This document shows positions 33,014-43,000 of a stretch of 64,000 bases of DNA, piece after piece. The number at the start of each line of letters is the position of its first letter. Within the stretch, counting starts at the first letter, position 1. Below the pieces are notes generated by a model. It searched no databases and had not been told where the DNA came from. It saw only the letters and a program-made list of their open reading frames with translations. The position numbers and the translations under genes were made by a program. The stretch is from Rhodoplanes sp963724735 (GTDB lineage: Bacteria; Pseudomonadota; Alphaproteobacteria; Rhizobiales; Xanthobacteraceae): the NCBI GenBank assembly GCA_963724735.1, contig CAVRVX010000001.1:62001-126000 (forward strand), written 5' to 3'.

Positions 33014-35523
33014 TACGGGCCGTCCGGCTTCTTTGCTGCCTGCCGCAGCGTCTCGATCAGAGCGGCGAGGTCGCGGTTGCCGGGCACGATCGTGGCAAGT
33101 CGCTCGGCGTACCGCAACGCGGCGGCGGCATCTCCGGCGTCGCGGTTGAAGCTGATCAGCGCACTGAGAATGTCGCGATCGTCCGGATGCCGCGCCAAAG
33201 CGTCCTTGAGGACGGCGATGGCGTCGGCTGCGCGTCCGGTCGAGTGCAGTCCGACTGCATAGACATACGCGTATCGTGCGCGGTCGGGCACAAGCTCGGC
33301 CGCTTTTCGCAATTCCTCGACCGCATCGTCGCGGCGACCCATCCGAACAAGTGTCAGGCCGAGCGCATGATGCAGTGCGGCGTCGTCGGATGACAAAACA
33401 AGCGCTGTGCGCAGGACGGCTTCGCCGTCGGCGTCGCGCCCGAGGCCCCGATACAGATCGGCGAGATTGATCGCCGCGGGTCCATATTGCGGGGCCAGGC
33501 GGAGCGCCGCCTTGTATTCCGCTTCCGCTTCGGCGAACTGGCCGCGCCGCGCATGAAAGCCGGCAAGCGCCGAGCGCGCCTCCGGCCGATCGGCATTGAG
33601 GCGTTGCGCGGCCAGGAACTCCGCCACTGCGCGCTCGAAACGATCGCGCTCGGCCGGCGGCACGCTCGCGGGCGGAACGCCGGCAAGGACGGAGGCTGCG
33701 CGAATGCGCACGCCACGGCTGGGATCGGACAGGAGCGGGGAGACGAGCGGCCAAAGCTGCGCCGGCGGCAGCGCTTCCAGCATGTCGAGCGCGCCAATTC
33801 GCACCATCGGATCGGGATCGGCAAGTCCCGTGCGCGCCAAATTGATGTTTGACGGCGAAATGCGCGACGCAAGTTCGGTGAGCGCGCTCGCCCGCACGAT
33901 CGCCGGCGTCGCAGCGTTCGCAGCGATATCCGCGAGCTGCGGCGCGGCGTTCGCTTTGCCGGTCCATGCGGCGTCGAAGGCTTCGCCAAAGGCTTGGAAG
34001 CCCTTTCGGTTCGGGCCGTGCCACTGCTCGATTGCCGCCGCCGCCCACGCGGGCGTCTTGTCGGCATGACAGTCGGCGCAGGCGTTCGGCGCGCCGAGCC
34101 TCGCCGACAAGTCAGGCCGCGGGACGCGGAAGCTGTGATCATGCCGCACGTCGACGACCATGTAGCTGTGCGCTGGCATGTGGCACGCAACGCAGGTGAG
34201 CGCCGGATTTACGCTTGCATGTCCGTTATGCTTGGCGTTAGCGTAAGTCTCGGATGAGTGGCATTGCAGGCATGTATTGTCGCCGGAAAAGCGCAGCTGC
34301 CCGCTATGCGGATCGTGGCAATCGCTGCAGGCGACCCCCGCGACGAACATCTTGCTCTGCTTGAACGAGCCGTAATTGTAGACCTCGTCCCGCATCTGCC
34401 CGTCGGCATGGTAGAGCCCGCGCGCGATCGGCGAGACGACATGGGTGTCGGACAGCCAACGCCCCGGCACCCAGTCCTCGGAAACAACGCCACGGCGCGC
34501 ATGGCAAAATCCGCATGTCTCCACCTCCTTGCGCAAGACGCTCGCCGCCGCGCTTCGTCGCGCATTGCCGGTCGGGTTATCGAGCGACCATGTGACGCGC
34601 GCTCTTTCGTCGAAGCGAACGACGAGCCCCTTGTCGGGATCATCCCTTTTTCCGAACGGCCACCAGCTCAGTTTGTCCCGCGCCCATGCGACGTGACGCG
34701 AGCCGCGGCCGTGACAGGCCTCGCAACCCACGCTGATCTCGGCCCAGCTCGTCGCGAAGCGATCCTTCGCCGCATCGTAATTCTTGCGCACGCCGGTCGA
34801 ATGACATTCGGCGCACATGAAGTTCCAGTTCTGGTTCAGCTTGGTCCAATGAAGAAAATCATCGTGTCGAATTTGTTCGCCCGGATAGAGGTGGAACCAG
34901 CGCTGCCCCCTCTGGCCTTTCGGCCGGCTGTCCCAGGCGATTGAGAGAGCTTGCAGACGGCCGTCGGGGAATTCGACCAGGTATTGCTGCAGTGGATCAA
35001 GACCGAACGTGTATTTGATTTCGAAAACGCCGAGCTTGCCGTCTGGCCCGTCCGTCTCGACGAAAAACTTGCCATCCTTGCGGAAGAATCGGGAGCGCGC
35101 GCCGTAATGGACGAATTGCGCATTGTTGAAATCGCCGAGCACCGTCTTTTCGGTCGCATGATCCATCGCATGTTTGTGCTGCGAGGTGCGCCAGAGCGTC
35201 GCTTCCGCCTTATGGCAGCCCGCGCAGGTTTCGCTGCCGACGAAGGCGGCTGGCGCGGCGGAGCCTGCGACGGGACCCCCGCCGCCGCCGGAAAAAAATC
35301 GCACGGCCATCAAAATCGCGACGACTGCCGCCGCGAGCGGCACCGCGATCCAGATTTTTGCGCTCGACGACCAGCCGCCTGCACGGTGCGAAGCGGGATC
35401 TTGCATCGCCGCGGCCGCGTCGCGCGGCGCGCGGTCTTGCATCGTTGTCGCCGAGACAGTGCCGCTTGATCGCTTCGCCGATGATTTTCTTGCGGCCGAG
35501 CGACTCCGGCCATTCTTAACCAT
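33013..35523 (-). CDS. Membrane-anchored octahaem c-type cytochrome with HEAT/TPR repeats
   Basis: An 836-residue protein. After a basic, Ser/Ala-rich start there is one membrane segment (about 57-76) that anchors it with the rest in the periplasm. Eight CxxCH sites follow: CAGCH (100), CAECH, CEACH, CGFCH, CSDCH, CLQCH, CVACH and CADCH, ending near residue 500. Scattered His residues (e.g. HGHASVNP, HDHSFRVP) could be distal ligands. Next comes a HEAT-like helical region, then four or so TPR units to the C-terminus (ALAGFHARRGQFAEAEAEYKAA and similar, shown here only in part). ATG 35,523 shares a base with the upstream stop. Redox partner and substrate are unknown. Confidence 0.85.
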   Translation of the reverse strand: MVKNGRSRSAARKSSAKRSSGTVSATTMQDRAPRDAAAAMQDPASHRAGGWSSSAKIWIAVPLAAAVVAILMAVRFFSGGGGGPVAGSAAPAAFVGSETCAGCHKAEATLWRTSQHKHAMDHATEKTVLGDFNNAQFVHYGARSRFFRKDGKFFVETDGPDGKLGVFEIKYTFGLDPLQQYLVEFPDGRLQALSIAWDSRPKGQRGQRWFHLYPGEQIRHDDFLHWTKLNQNWNFMCAECHSTGVRKNYDAAKDRFATSWAEISVGCEACHGRGSRHVAWARDKLSWWPFGKRDDPDKGLVVRFDERARVTWSLDNPTGNARRSAAASVLRKEVETCGFCHARRGVVSEDWVPGRWLSDTHVVSPIARGLYHADGQMRDEVYNYGSFKQSKMFVAGVACSDCHDPHSGQLRFSGDNTCLQCHSSETYANAKHNGHASVNPALTCVACHMPAHSYMVVDVRHDHSFRVPRPDLSARLGAPNACADCHADKTPAWAAAAIEQWHGPNRKGFQAFGEAFDAAWTGKANAAPQLADIAANAATPAIVRASALTELASRISPSNINLARTGLADPDPMVRIGALDMLEALPPAQLWPLVSPLLSDPSRGVRIRAASVLAGVPPASVPPAERDRFERAVAEFLAAQRLNADRPEARSALAGFHARRGQFAEAEAEYKAALRLAPQYGPAAINLADLYRGLGRDADGEAVLRTALVLSSDDAALHHALGLTLVRMGRRDDAVEELRKAAELVPDRARYAYVYAVGLHSTGRAADAIAVLKDALARHPDDRDILSALISFNRDAGDAAAALRYAERLATIVPGNRDLAALIETLRQAAKKPDGP

Positions 35524-35876
35524 CACTGGCCTTTTGCGCGTGGCGTGGCGAGAGCGCGGCGTACGTCCGCAAGCGCCTTTTCGCAAGCGCTCTTGTCGTT
35601 GGCGCTGTCTGCGGCGCGCGCCCGTGCGAGCGCCGCGACGGCCTCTGCCATTTGGTCGCCTTCGCCGAGCTTTTCTTCAGCGGCCGCGAGCGCGCCCGGC
35701 GTCGGCTGACGGTGAAGCGTAGCGGAAGTGCTTTCTCTACCCGGAGGGCCGGCGCCAGCGATCGCCTCGACCCTTGTGTCGACTTCGATTTGCATCCGGT
35801 CGATTTCCTGCAGGCAAGGACCCGCGACGCAGGGCAGCGCCATGGAAGTCAGCGCAACCGCGCCGATCGCCAGCAT
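35523..35876 (-). CDS. Small secreted protein of unknown function
   Basis: A 117-residue protein with an N-terminal signal peptide (MLAIGAVALTSMALPCVAG), a Cys pair around the cleavage region (C-x5-C), and a helical C-terminal half rich in Ala and charged residues (EEKLGEGDQMAEAVAALARA). The start is uncertain: TTG 35,906, TTG 35,891 and ATG 35,876 are in frame, with no clear ribosome site for any. Its stop overlaps the cytochrome start, so the two are coupled and it may be a periplasmic helper of that cytochrome. I do not recognise the family. Confidence 0.6.
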   Translation of the reverse strand: MLAIGAVALTSMALPCVAGPCLQEIDRMQIEVDTRVEAIAGAGPPGRESTSATLHRQPTPGALAAAEEKLGEGDQMAEAVAALARARAADSANDKSACEKALADVRRALATPRAKGQ

Positions 35877-36068
35877 GGAATAAATGGTCAAGATAGGATC
35901 TCGCAATCTGCTGGTGGGCCCATTGCGCCACGCGGGCGCACGCTACACGGCGAGAATGTAGCCGTTTGGCGGGGCCTTGTCTCGGGCAGGCCGCCGCGGA
36001 GAAAGCGCGCGGCCGATATTCAAGCGGCGCAACGCCCGGCGCCTCAGCGCGCTTCGAGTCGCAAAATC

Positions 36069-36093
36069 GCGGGCGCCCCATCGGGACGCCCGC
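36069..36093 (-). terminator. Intrinsic terminator downstream of the sulfatase gene
   Basis: On the minus strand, GCGGGCGTCCC and GGGCGCCCGC form a ten-pair stem with one bulged T and loop GATG. It is followed after two to three bases by TTTT (plus-strand AAAA at 36,063-36,066). It lies 21 bases past the sulfatase stop and separates that gene from the cytochrome pair. Confidence 0.65.
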
Positions 36094-36113
36094 CCTGTTG
36101 GTCCCGCCTGCGG

Positions 36114-37880
36114 CTAGTCGCCCGCGTGACTGGCGTTCGCTTTCTTCACCTGTTCGACGACCTGACTGAGGTTATAGGACTCAGGCGCTTGCAGCGGCGG
36201 GAACTTCTCGTATGACAGCAAGTGCTCAAGCCACAGTTGCTGGCCGATGGGCAGCATGTTCCAGTCGTACTGGAAGGCGGTTGCCGGGGCGCCGAGCGCG
36301 CCGCCGGTGCTCATCGCAGTCTTCTGATCGATGCCGACGGCCTGCTCGAACGGATCGCGCTTGATGTTCGAGACCAGGGTGAAGTGGAAGGGGATGAGAG
36401 GCATGATCCAGCCGGTCGGTCCGGGCTGCGACATGGTGTAATACATCTTCCAGTTTTTGTAGCGCACCGCTGACGGCGTTGCGCCCGAGAAATAGAAGAA
36501 GTAGTCGCGCGCCGATTTTTCCGACTTGCCCTCCAGATAGTCGCGCTGATCGACGCCGTCGAGCGTGGTCTTGACGATGCCGGGATATTGGCCCGCCTCG
36601 ATCTGCTGCTTCAGTTCGTTGCCCTTGGGTCCGCCGGCAATGTCGACCAGCGTGGGCACCCAGTCGAGGGCGGCGAACAGTTGATTCTTGACCGTGCCGG
36701 GCGCGATAACGCCCGGCCAACGGATAACCATCGGGGCGCGGTAACCGCCCTCCCACGCCTCGCCTTTCTGACCTTTGAAGGGGGTGACGCCGCCGTCCGG
36801 GAAGGTGATCGCCTCGGCGCCGTTGTCGGTCGTGAAGACGACGATGGTGTTATCAAGCTGGCCCATGTCCTCCAACTTCTTGAGGACGAGGCCGATATTG
36901 TCGTCCATCTGTTTCATGCCTGCTTCGTTGACGCCCCAGTCCTTTCCGCCGGGCTCACCGACCATGGCCATGTACTTGTCAGACAGCACGGTCACGACGT
37001 GCATGCGCGCCGGGTTGTACCAGACGAAGAAGGGCTTGTTGGTCCGCCGCGGATCGTTCCGATCGAGAAAGTCGATCACCTTCGCGGAAATTTCCTCGTC
37101 CACGGTCTTTGAGCGCTCCAACGTCAGCGGGCCCTCGTCCTTACACGTCTGGTTCTTCGCTGTGCCGTCGGAGGACTTGCACGCGAGCACCGGGCGCGGC
37201 GGCGTCAAGCAAATCGTCGTCTTCGGATCGACCGCGCCTGGGACCTCTGGCACACCGGGAATCGGTGTGTTGCGGCAGGGTGGAGCGACTCCCTGCACGG
37301 TCGGACTCTTGTTGATGTCGGGGAAGCTCACCTGCTGCATTGCATCGAGGTGATAGAGATACCCCCAGTACTCCTGGAAGCCATGCGCGGTCGGCAGCGA
37401 TTCGGTGTGATCGCCCAAGTGGTTCTTGCCGAACTCGCCGGTGTTGTAGCCGAGATCGAGCAGGAACTTGGCGAGCGCAGGGGTGCCCGGTCGCAGATAA
37501 GACGGACTGCCGGGCAGTTGCGGTGGGATCATGCCCGTGCGCAGCGGATACATGCCGGTGAAGAAGGCGTTGCGCCCGGATGTGCAGCTCTGCATGGCGA
37601 CGTAGTCCACGAACATCGCGCCCTCGCGCCCGATGCGGTCAATGTTGGGCGTTTCCCCGACCATGAGGCCGCGATGATAGATGCTCGGCTGCATCCAGCC
37701 GATGTCGTCGCCCATGATGAAGAGGATGTTGGGCTTCTGCGGCTGTTGCTGCTGCCGTTGCAACTGTTGCTGCTGCTGCTGTTGCGGCGGCCGTTGCTGG
37801 GCGGCCGCCGGCAAGCCTGCCCAGAGCACAACGGCGAACAGGGCAATCAAGCAGAGCCACACATTCCGGATCACACGCAT
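36114..37880 (-). CDS. Arylsulfatase-family sulfohydrolase, secreted
   Basis: A 588-residue protein with a signal peptide (MRVIRNVWLCLIALFAVVLW..AAA) followed at once by a polyglutamine linker (residues about 28-47). The sulfatase core begins NILFIMGDD (metal-binding Asp58/59). The cysteine to be oxidised to formylglycine is Cys99 in SCTSGRNAFFTG; the usual C-x-P-x-R motif has Ser in place of Pro. Further family marks are FGKNHLGD, TTDNGAEAITFP, GYRAPMVIRWPG and WVPTLVDIAGG. ATG 37,880 has a strong GGAGGA ribosome site. It is a single-gene unit with its own terminator. The sulfate ester attacked is unknown. Confidence 0.87.
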   Translation of the reverse strand: MRVIRNVWLCLIALFAVVLWAGLPAAAQQRPPQQQQQQQLQRQQQQPQKPNILFIMGDDIGWMQPSIYHRGLMVGETPNIDRIGREGAMFVDYVAMQSCTSGRNAFFTGMYPLRTGMIPPQLPGSPSYLRPGTPALAKFLLDLGYNTGEFGKNHLGDHTESLPTAHGFQEYWGYLYHLDAMQQVSFPDINKSPTVQGVAPPCRNTPIPGVPEVPGAVDPKTTICLTPPRPVLACKSSDGTAKNQTCKDEGPLTLERSKTVDEEISAKVIDFLDRNDPRRTNKPFFVWYNPARMHVVTVLSDKYMAMVGEPGGKDWGVNEAGMKQMDDNIGLVLKKLEDMGQLDNTIVVFTTDNGAEAITFPDGGVTPFKGQKGEAWEGGYRAPMVIRWPGVIAPGTVKNQLFAALDWVPTLVDIAGGPKGNELKQQIEAGQYPGIVKTTLDGVDQRDYLEGKSEKSARDYFFYFSGATPSAVRYKNWKMYYTMSQPGPTGWIMPLIPFHFTLVSNIKRDPFEQAVGIDQKTAMSTGGALGAPATAFQYDWNMLPIGQQLWLEHLLSYEKFPPLQAPESYNLSQVVEQVKKANASHAGD

Positions 37881-38328
37881 GCTCTTCGTCCTCCGCGTTG
37901 ACGGGCGTCGCGGCTGAGCGCCATGCGCCCGAGAGATGCAGCAGCTCCGCCCTCCGGGCGGCCGATCCATTTATTTTGCTGCTGATCGTCGTGAAATTAT
38001 CTGCTGGATATGTTCAGGACGTCGCGACAAACGTTATGCAAAATTCATTAGACACAAGGGCATCACGAACGGTTGATCGGCTCACGGCGCGGAAGGGGCG
38101 ATGCGCGCCATTTGCATGATCTGCATCCGCACTCAGTGCAGCGATTATGGTGTTACTGCAACACGAGGCTGGAAATCGTCCTATTCAAATGTGTCGATTT
38201 AGGCACAGACGATCGAATTTTAATCGAGAGGGTTCGCGGTTTGCGCTTTTTGCATAGTCGGATGCGCGCGAACGCCTAAAATCATCGAGGGGCAATGCGA
38301 TGTGATTTTGCCAATCCGGGGAGGGGGC
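37881..38328. other. 448-bp divergent intergenic region
   Basis: It separates the leftward sulfatase from the rightward outer-membrane protein. It is noticeably richer in A/T than the coding DNA, as expected for promoters, but no operator could be named. No ORF with a ribosome site was found other than the two flanking starts. Confidence 0.5.
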
Positions 38329-39399
38329 ATGCTTTCACGGAAAGCCCTGAAGGCGCTGTTATCGGTTGCCGCGGCGCTCTCGCTGCTTTCGCAGCCTTCG
38401 TTGGCGGACGAAGGCGGGGTGAGCTTCTGGATTCCCGGCTTCTTCGGGAGCCTCGCGGCGGCGCCGATGGTGCCCGGTTTCTCTCTGGCATCGATGTATT
38501 ATCACACGTCGGTCACCTCCGACTCCGACGTTGCGCGCGCGAAAGAAATCACCATCGGACGAATCCCCGCGACCATCGCGGGGCGTGTAACCGCCAGCCT
38601 GAACGCGGACGCTGATATCGCGATCGCAATTCCGCAATACACATTCGCAACCCCGGTGCTCGGCGGTCAGCTGACGCTCGGGATGATCACGAGCTACGGT
38701 CGCAACAGCGCGTCGGTCGATGCGACGCTGAACGCCGCTTTGCTCGTCGGGCCATTCGCGTTCACGCGTTCTCGCTTCGATACCATCGCCGACTCGGTTA
38801 CCGGACTCGGCGACATACTGCCGCTCGCCTCCCTGCGATGGAATGCGGGCGTTCATAACTTCATGATCTACGGCACTGGCGACGTACCGGTCGGCGCCTA
38901 TCAATCGACCCGTCTGGCGAATATCGGCATCGGGCACGGCGCAGCGGATGGCGGGCTCGGCTATACCTATTTCGATCAGAAAACCGGCCACGAGTTTTCG
39001 GCGGTGGCGGGATTCACCTATAATATGCTCAATACCTCGACCCAGTATCAGAACGGGGTCGATTTCCATCTGGACTGGGCCGCGTCGCAATTCCTGACCA
39101 AGCAGTTCCAGCTTGGCGTGGTGGGGTATCTCTACAATCAGGTCACTTGCGACAGCGGGTCGGGGGATCACGTCGGATGCTTCGAATCGCGGGTCGCGAG
39201 CGTCGGGGCGCAGCTTGGCTACATCATTCCCATGGGCGCGGTGCAAGGTTACGTGAACGTCAAGGCTTATCGGGAGTTCGAGTCGGCGCACCGACCGGAA
39301 GGTTATAACGTGTGGCTCACTTTCGTGCTTTCGCCCGCGCCGCCCTCGGGGGCGTCGCCGGCCATGCAGACGCCGACAAGGCCCATGTACACGAAGTAG
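38329..39399 (+). CDS. Outer-membrane protein of the MetA-pathway (Phenol_MetA_deg/SphA-like) type
   Basis: A 356-residue protein with a signal peptide (MLSRKALKALLSVAAALSLL..SLA) and a mature part rich in alternating beta strands ending in an aromatic-terminated strand. Recognisable family features are SFWIPGFFGSLAAAPMVPGFS at the mature N-terminus and QYQNGVDFHLDWAASQFLT near residue 240. Late features are FQLGVVGYLYNQVTCDSGSG and FESRVASVGAQLGYI. Members are found next to catabolic genes and are thought to form outer-membrane channels; the ligand here is unknown. ATG 38,329 follows GGGGAGGGGG. It ends seven bases before the convergent ParB-like gene. Confidence 0.8.
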   Translation: MLSRKALKALLSVAAALSLLSQPSLADEGGVSFWIPGFFGSLAAAPMVPGFSLASMYYHTSVTSDSDVARAKEITIGRIPATIAGRVTASLNADADIAIAIPQYTFATPVLGGQLTLGMITSYGRNSASVDATLNAALLVGPFAFTRSRFDTIADSVTGLGDILPLASLRWNAGVHNFMIYGTGDVPVGAYQSTRLANIGIGHGAADGGLGYTYFDQKTGHEFSAVAGFTYNMLNTSTQYQNGVDFHLDWAASQFLTKQFQLGVVGYLYNQVTCDSGSGDHVGCFESRVASVGAQLGYIIPMGAVQGYVNVKAYREFESAHRPEGYNVWLTFVLSPAPPSGASPAMQTPTRPMYTK

Positions 39400-39406
39400 C
39401 CGCTGA

Positions 39407-40015
39407 TCAGGCGACCGGACCGCACCAGCCCGGCAGAAAGTGTGCGTCGGTCGATTTGGCGAGGGTCATCGCTTCGCCAAGCGCGGTGTCGAAATCGCGC
39501 TTGACCAATCCCCGCCCGATCCGCCGCCTGAGAAAATCGGCCCAGAGAAATTCGCTGAACGGCGTCGTGTCCTTGGCGAAGCCACCTGCTTTTCGCAGCT
39601 CGCCGGCAAGGCTACGATAGGGGTCGTCGCGCAGATCCGCGATCGTTTTCGGGATGTCTGCGAAGGGGCAGCGCCGACCCTTCTGGTCGTACGGGTGGCA
39701 CCAGCCGCGATTGTCAAGAAATACCCAGAAAGCTTCGCGGTCGAGCATGCGCAGGTCGGTGACGACGGACACGAGGACATGCTTCTGACCTTCGTCGTGC
39801 AATGCGCGCGCCAGATGATGCTGGTCGATGATGTAGAAGCGCTCCTTCAGGCCGTGGATCACCGGAATCATATGGCGGCCGAGGAATTCGGCCTTGTCCT
39901 TCTTGGCCTGCCAACTCTCCCGCTTCGCGCGCACTTCGTGCAGGCCGACGGTGATCTGGGTCGGCCGCAGATCGGAAATGTCGATCGGGTCAACAAGCGG
40001 CTCGCGGACGTGCAT
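39407..40015 (-). CDS. ParB-like nuclease-domain protein (ParBc_2 family)
   Basis: A 202-residue protein matching the ParBc_2 (PF08857) family of unknown function. Visible marks are the N-terminal DLRPTQITVGLHEV strand region, IPVIHGLKERFYIIDQHHLARAL (the ParB-like core with Asp-Gln-His-His), and VFLDNRGWCHPYD. FSEFLWADFLRRR lies in the C-terminal helical part. Members have been proposed to be nucleases or CTPase-like binders by fold only. It lies 33 bases after the large flavoprotein gene on the same strand and is probably cotranscribed with it, which is an unexpected pairing. Confidence 0.8.
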   Translation of the reverse strand: MHVREPLVDPIDISDLRPTQITVGLHEVRAKRESWQAKKDKAEFLGRHMIPVIHGLKERFYIIDQHHLARALHDEGQKHVLVSVVTDLRMLDREAFWVFLDNRGWCHPYDQKGRRCPFADIPKTIADLRDDPYRSLAGELRKAGGFAKDTTPFSEFLWADFLRRRIGRGLVKRDFDTALGEAMTLAKSTDAHFLPGWCGPVA

Positions 40016-40048
40016 GGCATCCTCCCTCGATCGGACGTCGGGCCGGCG

Positions 40049-43000
40049 TCACCTCCCATCGGACGTGCGCAAGCCGAGCTCGCGCAGCGAGCGATCGATC
40101 CACAGCTTGGTCAGTTTTTCCTGGACGCTGTTCTGGCTGAGACGCCCGCGCAGGCACCCGAAATCGACACGGTCGAGGTCCTGGTCCTGATTTGCGCAGG
40201 AGAATACGACCGTCTCGACGCCCGTGACGGGATCGCGATGCGCCTGCAGGCATTGGGCGCAGATTTCCTTCATCATGCACTGCATCGGCGAGTTGATCGA
40301 GCCGATCGCCTTGTGGCCGGACTTGAGATGGGCGGCGAGGATACCATGGCGCGCGCGCGCCACCGCGCCCATCATGCCATCGGAGCCGATGGCGATCACC
40401 CGGTCGGCTTCGCCGAGGGCGATCGGCTGCGGCCCGAGCGTGCCGGCGCCGTAGGCCGCGAGCGCCTCGACGATATTGCCGACAAAGCTCTTGTCCTGCG
40501 GCCGGTCCGGCGCAAAGCCCGGCCCCTCGTCGCAGCACCACACGATCGCGTCGGCGGCCCGTTCGATCTCGGCTACCTTGTAGCGGTCCCGCATCGATTT
40601 GTAGCCCGCGAAATAGAGCACGCGATTGCCGCGCGCGCGCATCGCTTCGCCGATCGAGAACAGCACGGCATTGCCGAGCCCGCCGCCGATCAGCAGCACG
40701 GTCTCGCCGTCCGGAATCTCGGTCGGCAATCCGGTCGGCCCCATCAGGACAACCGGTTCGCCGGGCTTGAGCAGCGCGCAGAGGTCGGACGATCCGCCCA
40801 TTTCGAGTACGATGGTGGAGAGCAGGCCGCGCTCGCGGTCGACCCACGCGCCCGTCAGCGCGAGCCCCTCCATGGCGAGGCAGGTTTCGTCGCGGCGGCG
40901 CGCCAGCGTTTCGTAATTCTGCAGGCGATAGAACTGTCCGGGATGGAAAGCGCGCGCCGCCATCGGCGCTCGCACCACCACCTCGACGATCGTCGGCGTG
41001 AGCCGGATCACCTCGTGCACCGTCGCCCGCAATTCATGATCAAGCCGCGCCAGCAGTTCCGCGGGCGGGACCCGGTTGCGCGGGAGCTTCGCCATCAGCC
41101 GGCTGACGACCGGATAGCCTTGCTTGGCGCTCGCCATCGCCTTCACGACATTGCCGGCGAAGGAGGGATGGAGATCGCCGAAAAAGCTCACCGCACGGCC
41201 GTCCGGTCGAATGCTCGACAGCACATGCGCATCCGCAGGCTTGACGTTGCGTTCGGGCGAGACCGGCGCACCATCTTCGTCGCTCGCCCGGAAATATTTC
41301 CCGTCGAGCGCCATGTTGTTCGGGTCTTCGCGCACAAGCGTGGTGTTGGGCAGCGTTCCCGCCGCCACCAGGATGGTCCGCGCCGGCAGCACGGCCTCGC
41401 TCGCGCCTGCGTCTCCTTGTTGCGTGAGTCGCAGCGCCTCCGCATGGCCGAACTCGTCAAGCACGACCTCTTCCGGCACGAGCCGCTCGGCGAAGCGGAT
41501 GCCTTCCTCCATCGCCTTGGCGACTTCCTCGTGATTCAGCGTGTAGCTCGGAGCGTCGATCAGGCGCCGGCGATAGACGATGGTGGCGCCGCCCCAACCT
41601 TGCAGCAGCTCGGTGATGCGTGGCGCGCGGTCCTTCCGGTTCGCCGCGGCGCGCTCGGCGCGGATCGCGCGCGCATGCGCAAGAAATGCTTCCGCCGCAC
41701 GGGTCTCCGCTTTGGTCCAGGCCGCGCGCACCGCAGCCTCTCCCCGCTCGGCCGTGAGCGCTTCGTAGCGAGCGAGGAACTTCTCGACCTGGACGGGGTA
41801 GTAGGCGAGCGCTTCGGTTGCGGTGTCGATCGCGGTCAGGCCGCCGCCGATGACGACGACCGGCAATTCGATCTGGAGATTGGCAAGATTATCCGACTTC
41901 GCTGCGCCGGTGAGCTGCAGCGCCATCAGGAAATCGGAGGCTTGGCGCACGCCGGGAGCGAGCCTGTTCTTCATCGGCACGACGGTCGGCTTTCCCGCCC
42001 CGGCGCAGAGCGCGATGTGATCGAAGCCAAGCGCGAACGCCTCCTCGATGCCGAGCGCGCCGCCGAAGCGCACGCCGCCGAACATCTTGAACTCGGCGCG
42101 CCGCTCCAGCAGCAGACGCACGAGCTTGAGGAAGTTCTTGTTCCAGCGCACGGTGATGCCGTATTCGGCGACGCCGCCGAAGCCGGCCATCACGCGCGAG
42201 CCGAGATTCTCTTCGAGCGAGGCCGCGTCGCGGATCGGACGGAACGGCGTGCGCGCGCCGCTGATATCGACCCCGGAAATGTCAGCCGGCAGCGGCTCGA
42301 TCTTGAGCCCGTCGATCGCCACCACGGCGTGGCCGTCGTTCATCAGGTGATGCGCGAGCGTGAAACCCGCCGGCCCCAAGCCGACGATGAGCACGGTGCG
42401 GCCGCTCTCCGGCTTCGGCAGCGGGCGGCGGATATCGAGCGGGTTCCAGCGGGTGAGCAGGGAATAGATTTCAAACCCGAAGGGCAGGGCGAGCACGTCC
42501 TTGAGCGTGCGCGTCTCGATCTGGGGGATATCGACCGGATCCTGCTTCTGGTAGATGCAGGCCTTCATGCAGTCATTGCAGATGCGATGGCCGGTCGCCG
42601 CGCACATCGGATTGTCGATGATGGCGATGGCAAGCGCGCCGACGGATTCGCCCCGCGCCTTGACGAGGTTCATCTCGGAGATTTTTTCCTCGAGCGGGCA
42701 GCCGGCGAGCGCGACGCCGAACTCGTTCTTCTTGAAGCCGCCGGTCTTCTCCTTGAGCCCCTTGGCGCAGCTGTCTTTGCCCTGGTTGTGGCACCAGATG
42801 CAGTAATTCGCCTGATCAAGCGCGCCGGTGAGGTCCGTGCCGGGGTCGGTGAGCGCGAATCCTTCGCGGCGGCGGCGGTGGTCCTCTCCCAGCTTGAGCA
42901 TGGTGACGCCGTCGATCACCTCGGTCTCGACCGGGACGAGGCGCAGCGGATCGACTTTGCCCGGCGCCTTAAATAGGACGCCGGCCTTGTGGAGCCGGTG

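Noticed and set aside
32959..33262. The long C-terminal extension of the PhnD-like frame
   Set aside because: It is Arg/Ser-rich, overlaps the cytochrome gene, and the adjacent frame supplies a proper family C-terminus with a stop at 32,956.
39440..42976. A 1178-codon open frame on the plus strand opposite the large flavoprotein
   Set aside because: It lacks any domain, is rich in Arg/His/Ala as expected of a GC-rich antisense frame, and the minus-strand frame has clear FAD, NAD and Fe-S motifs.
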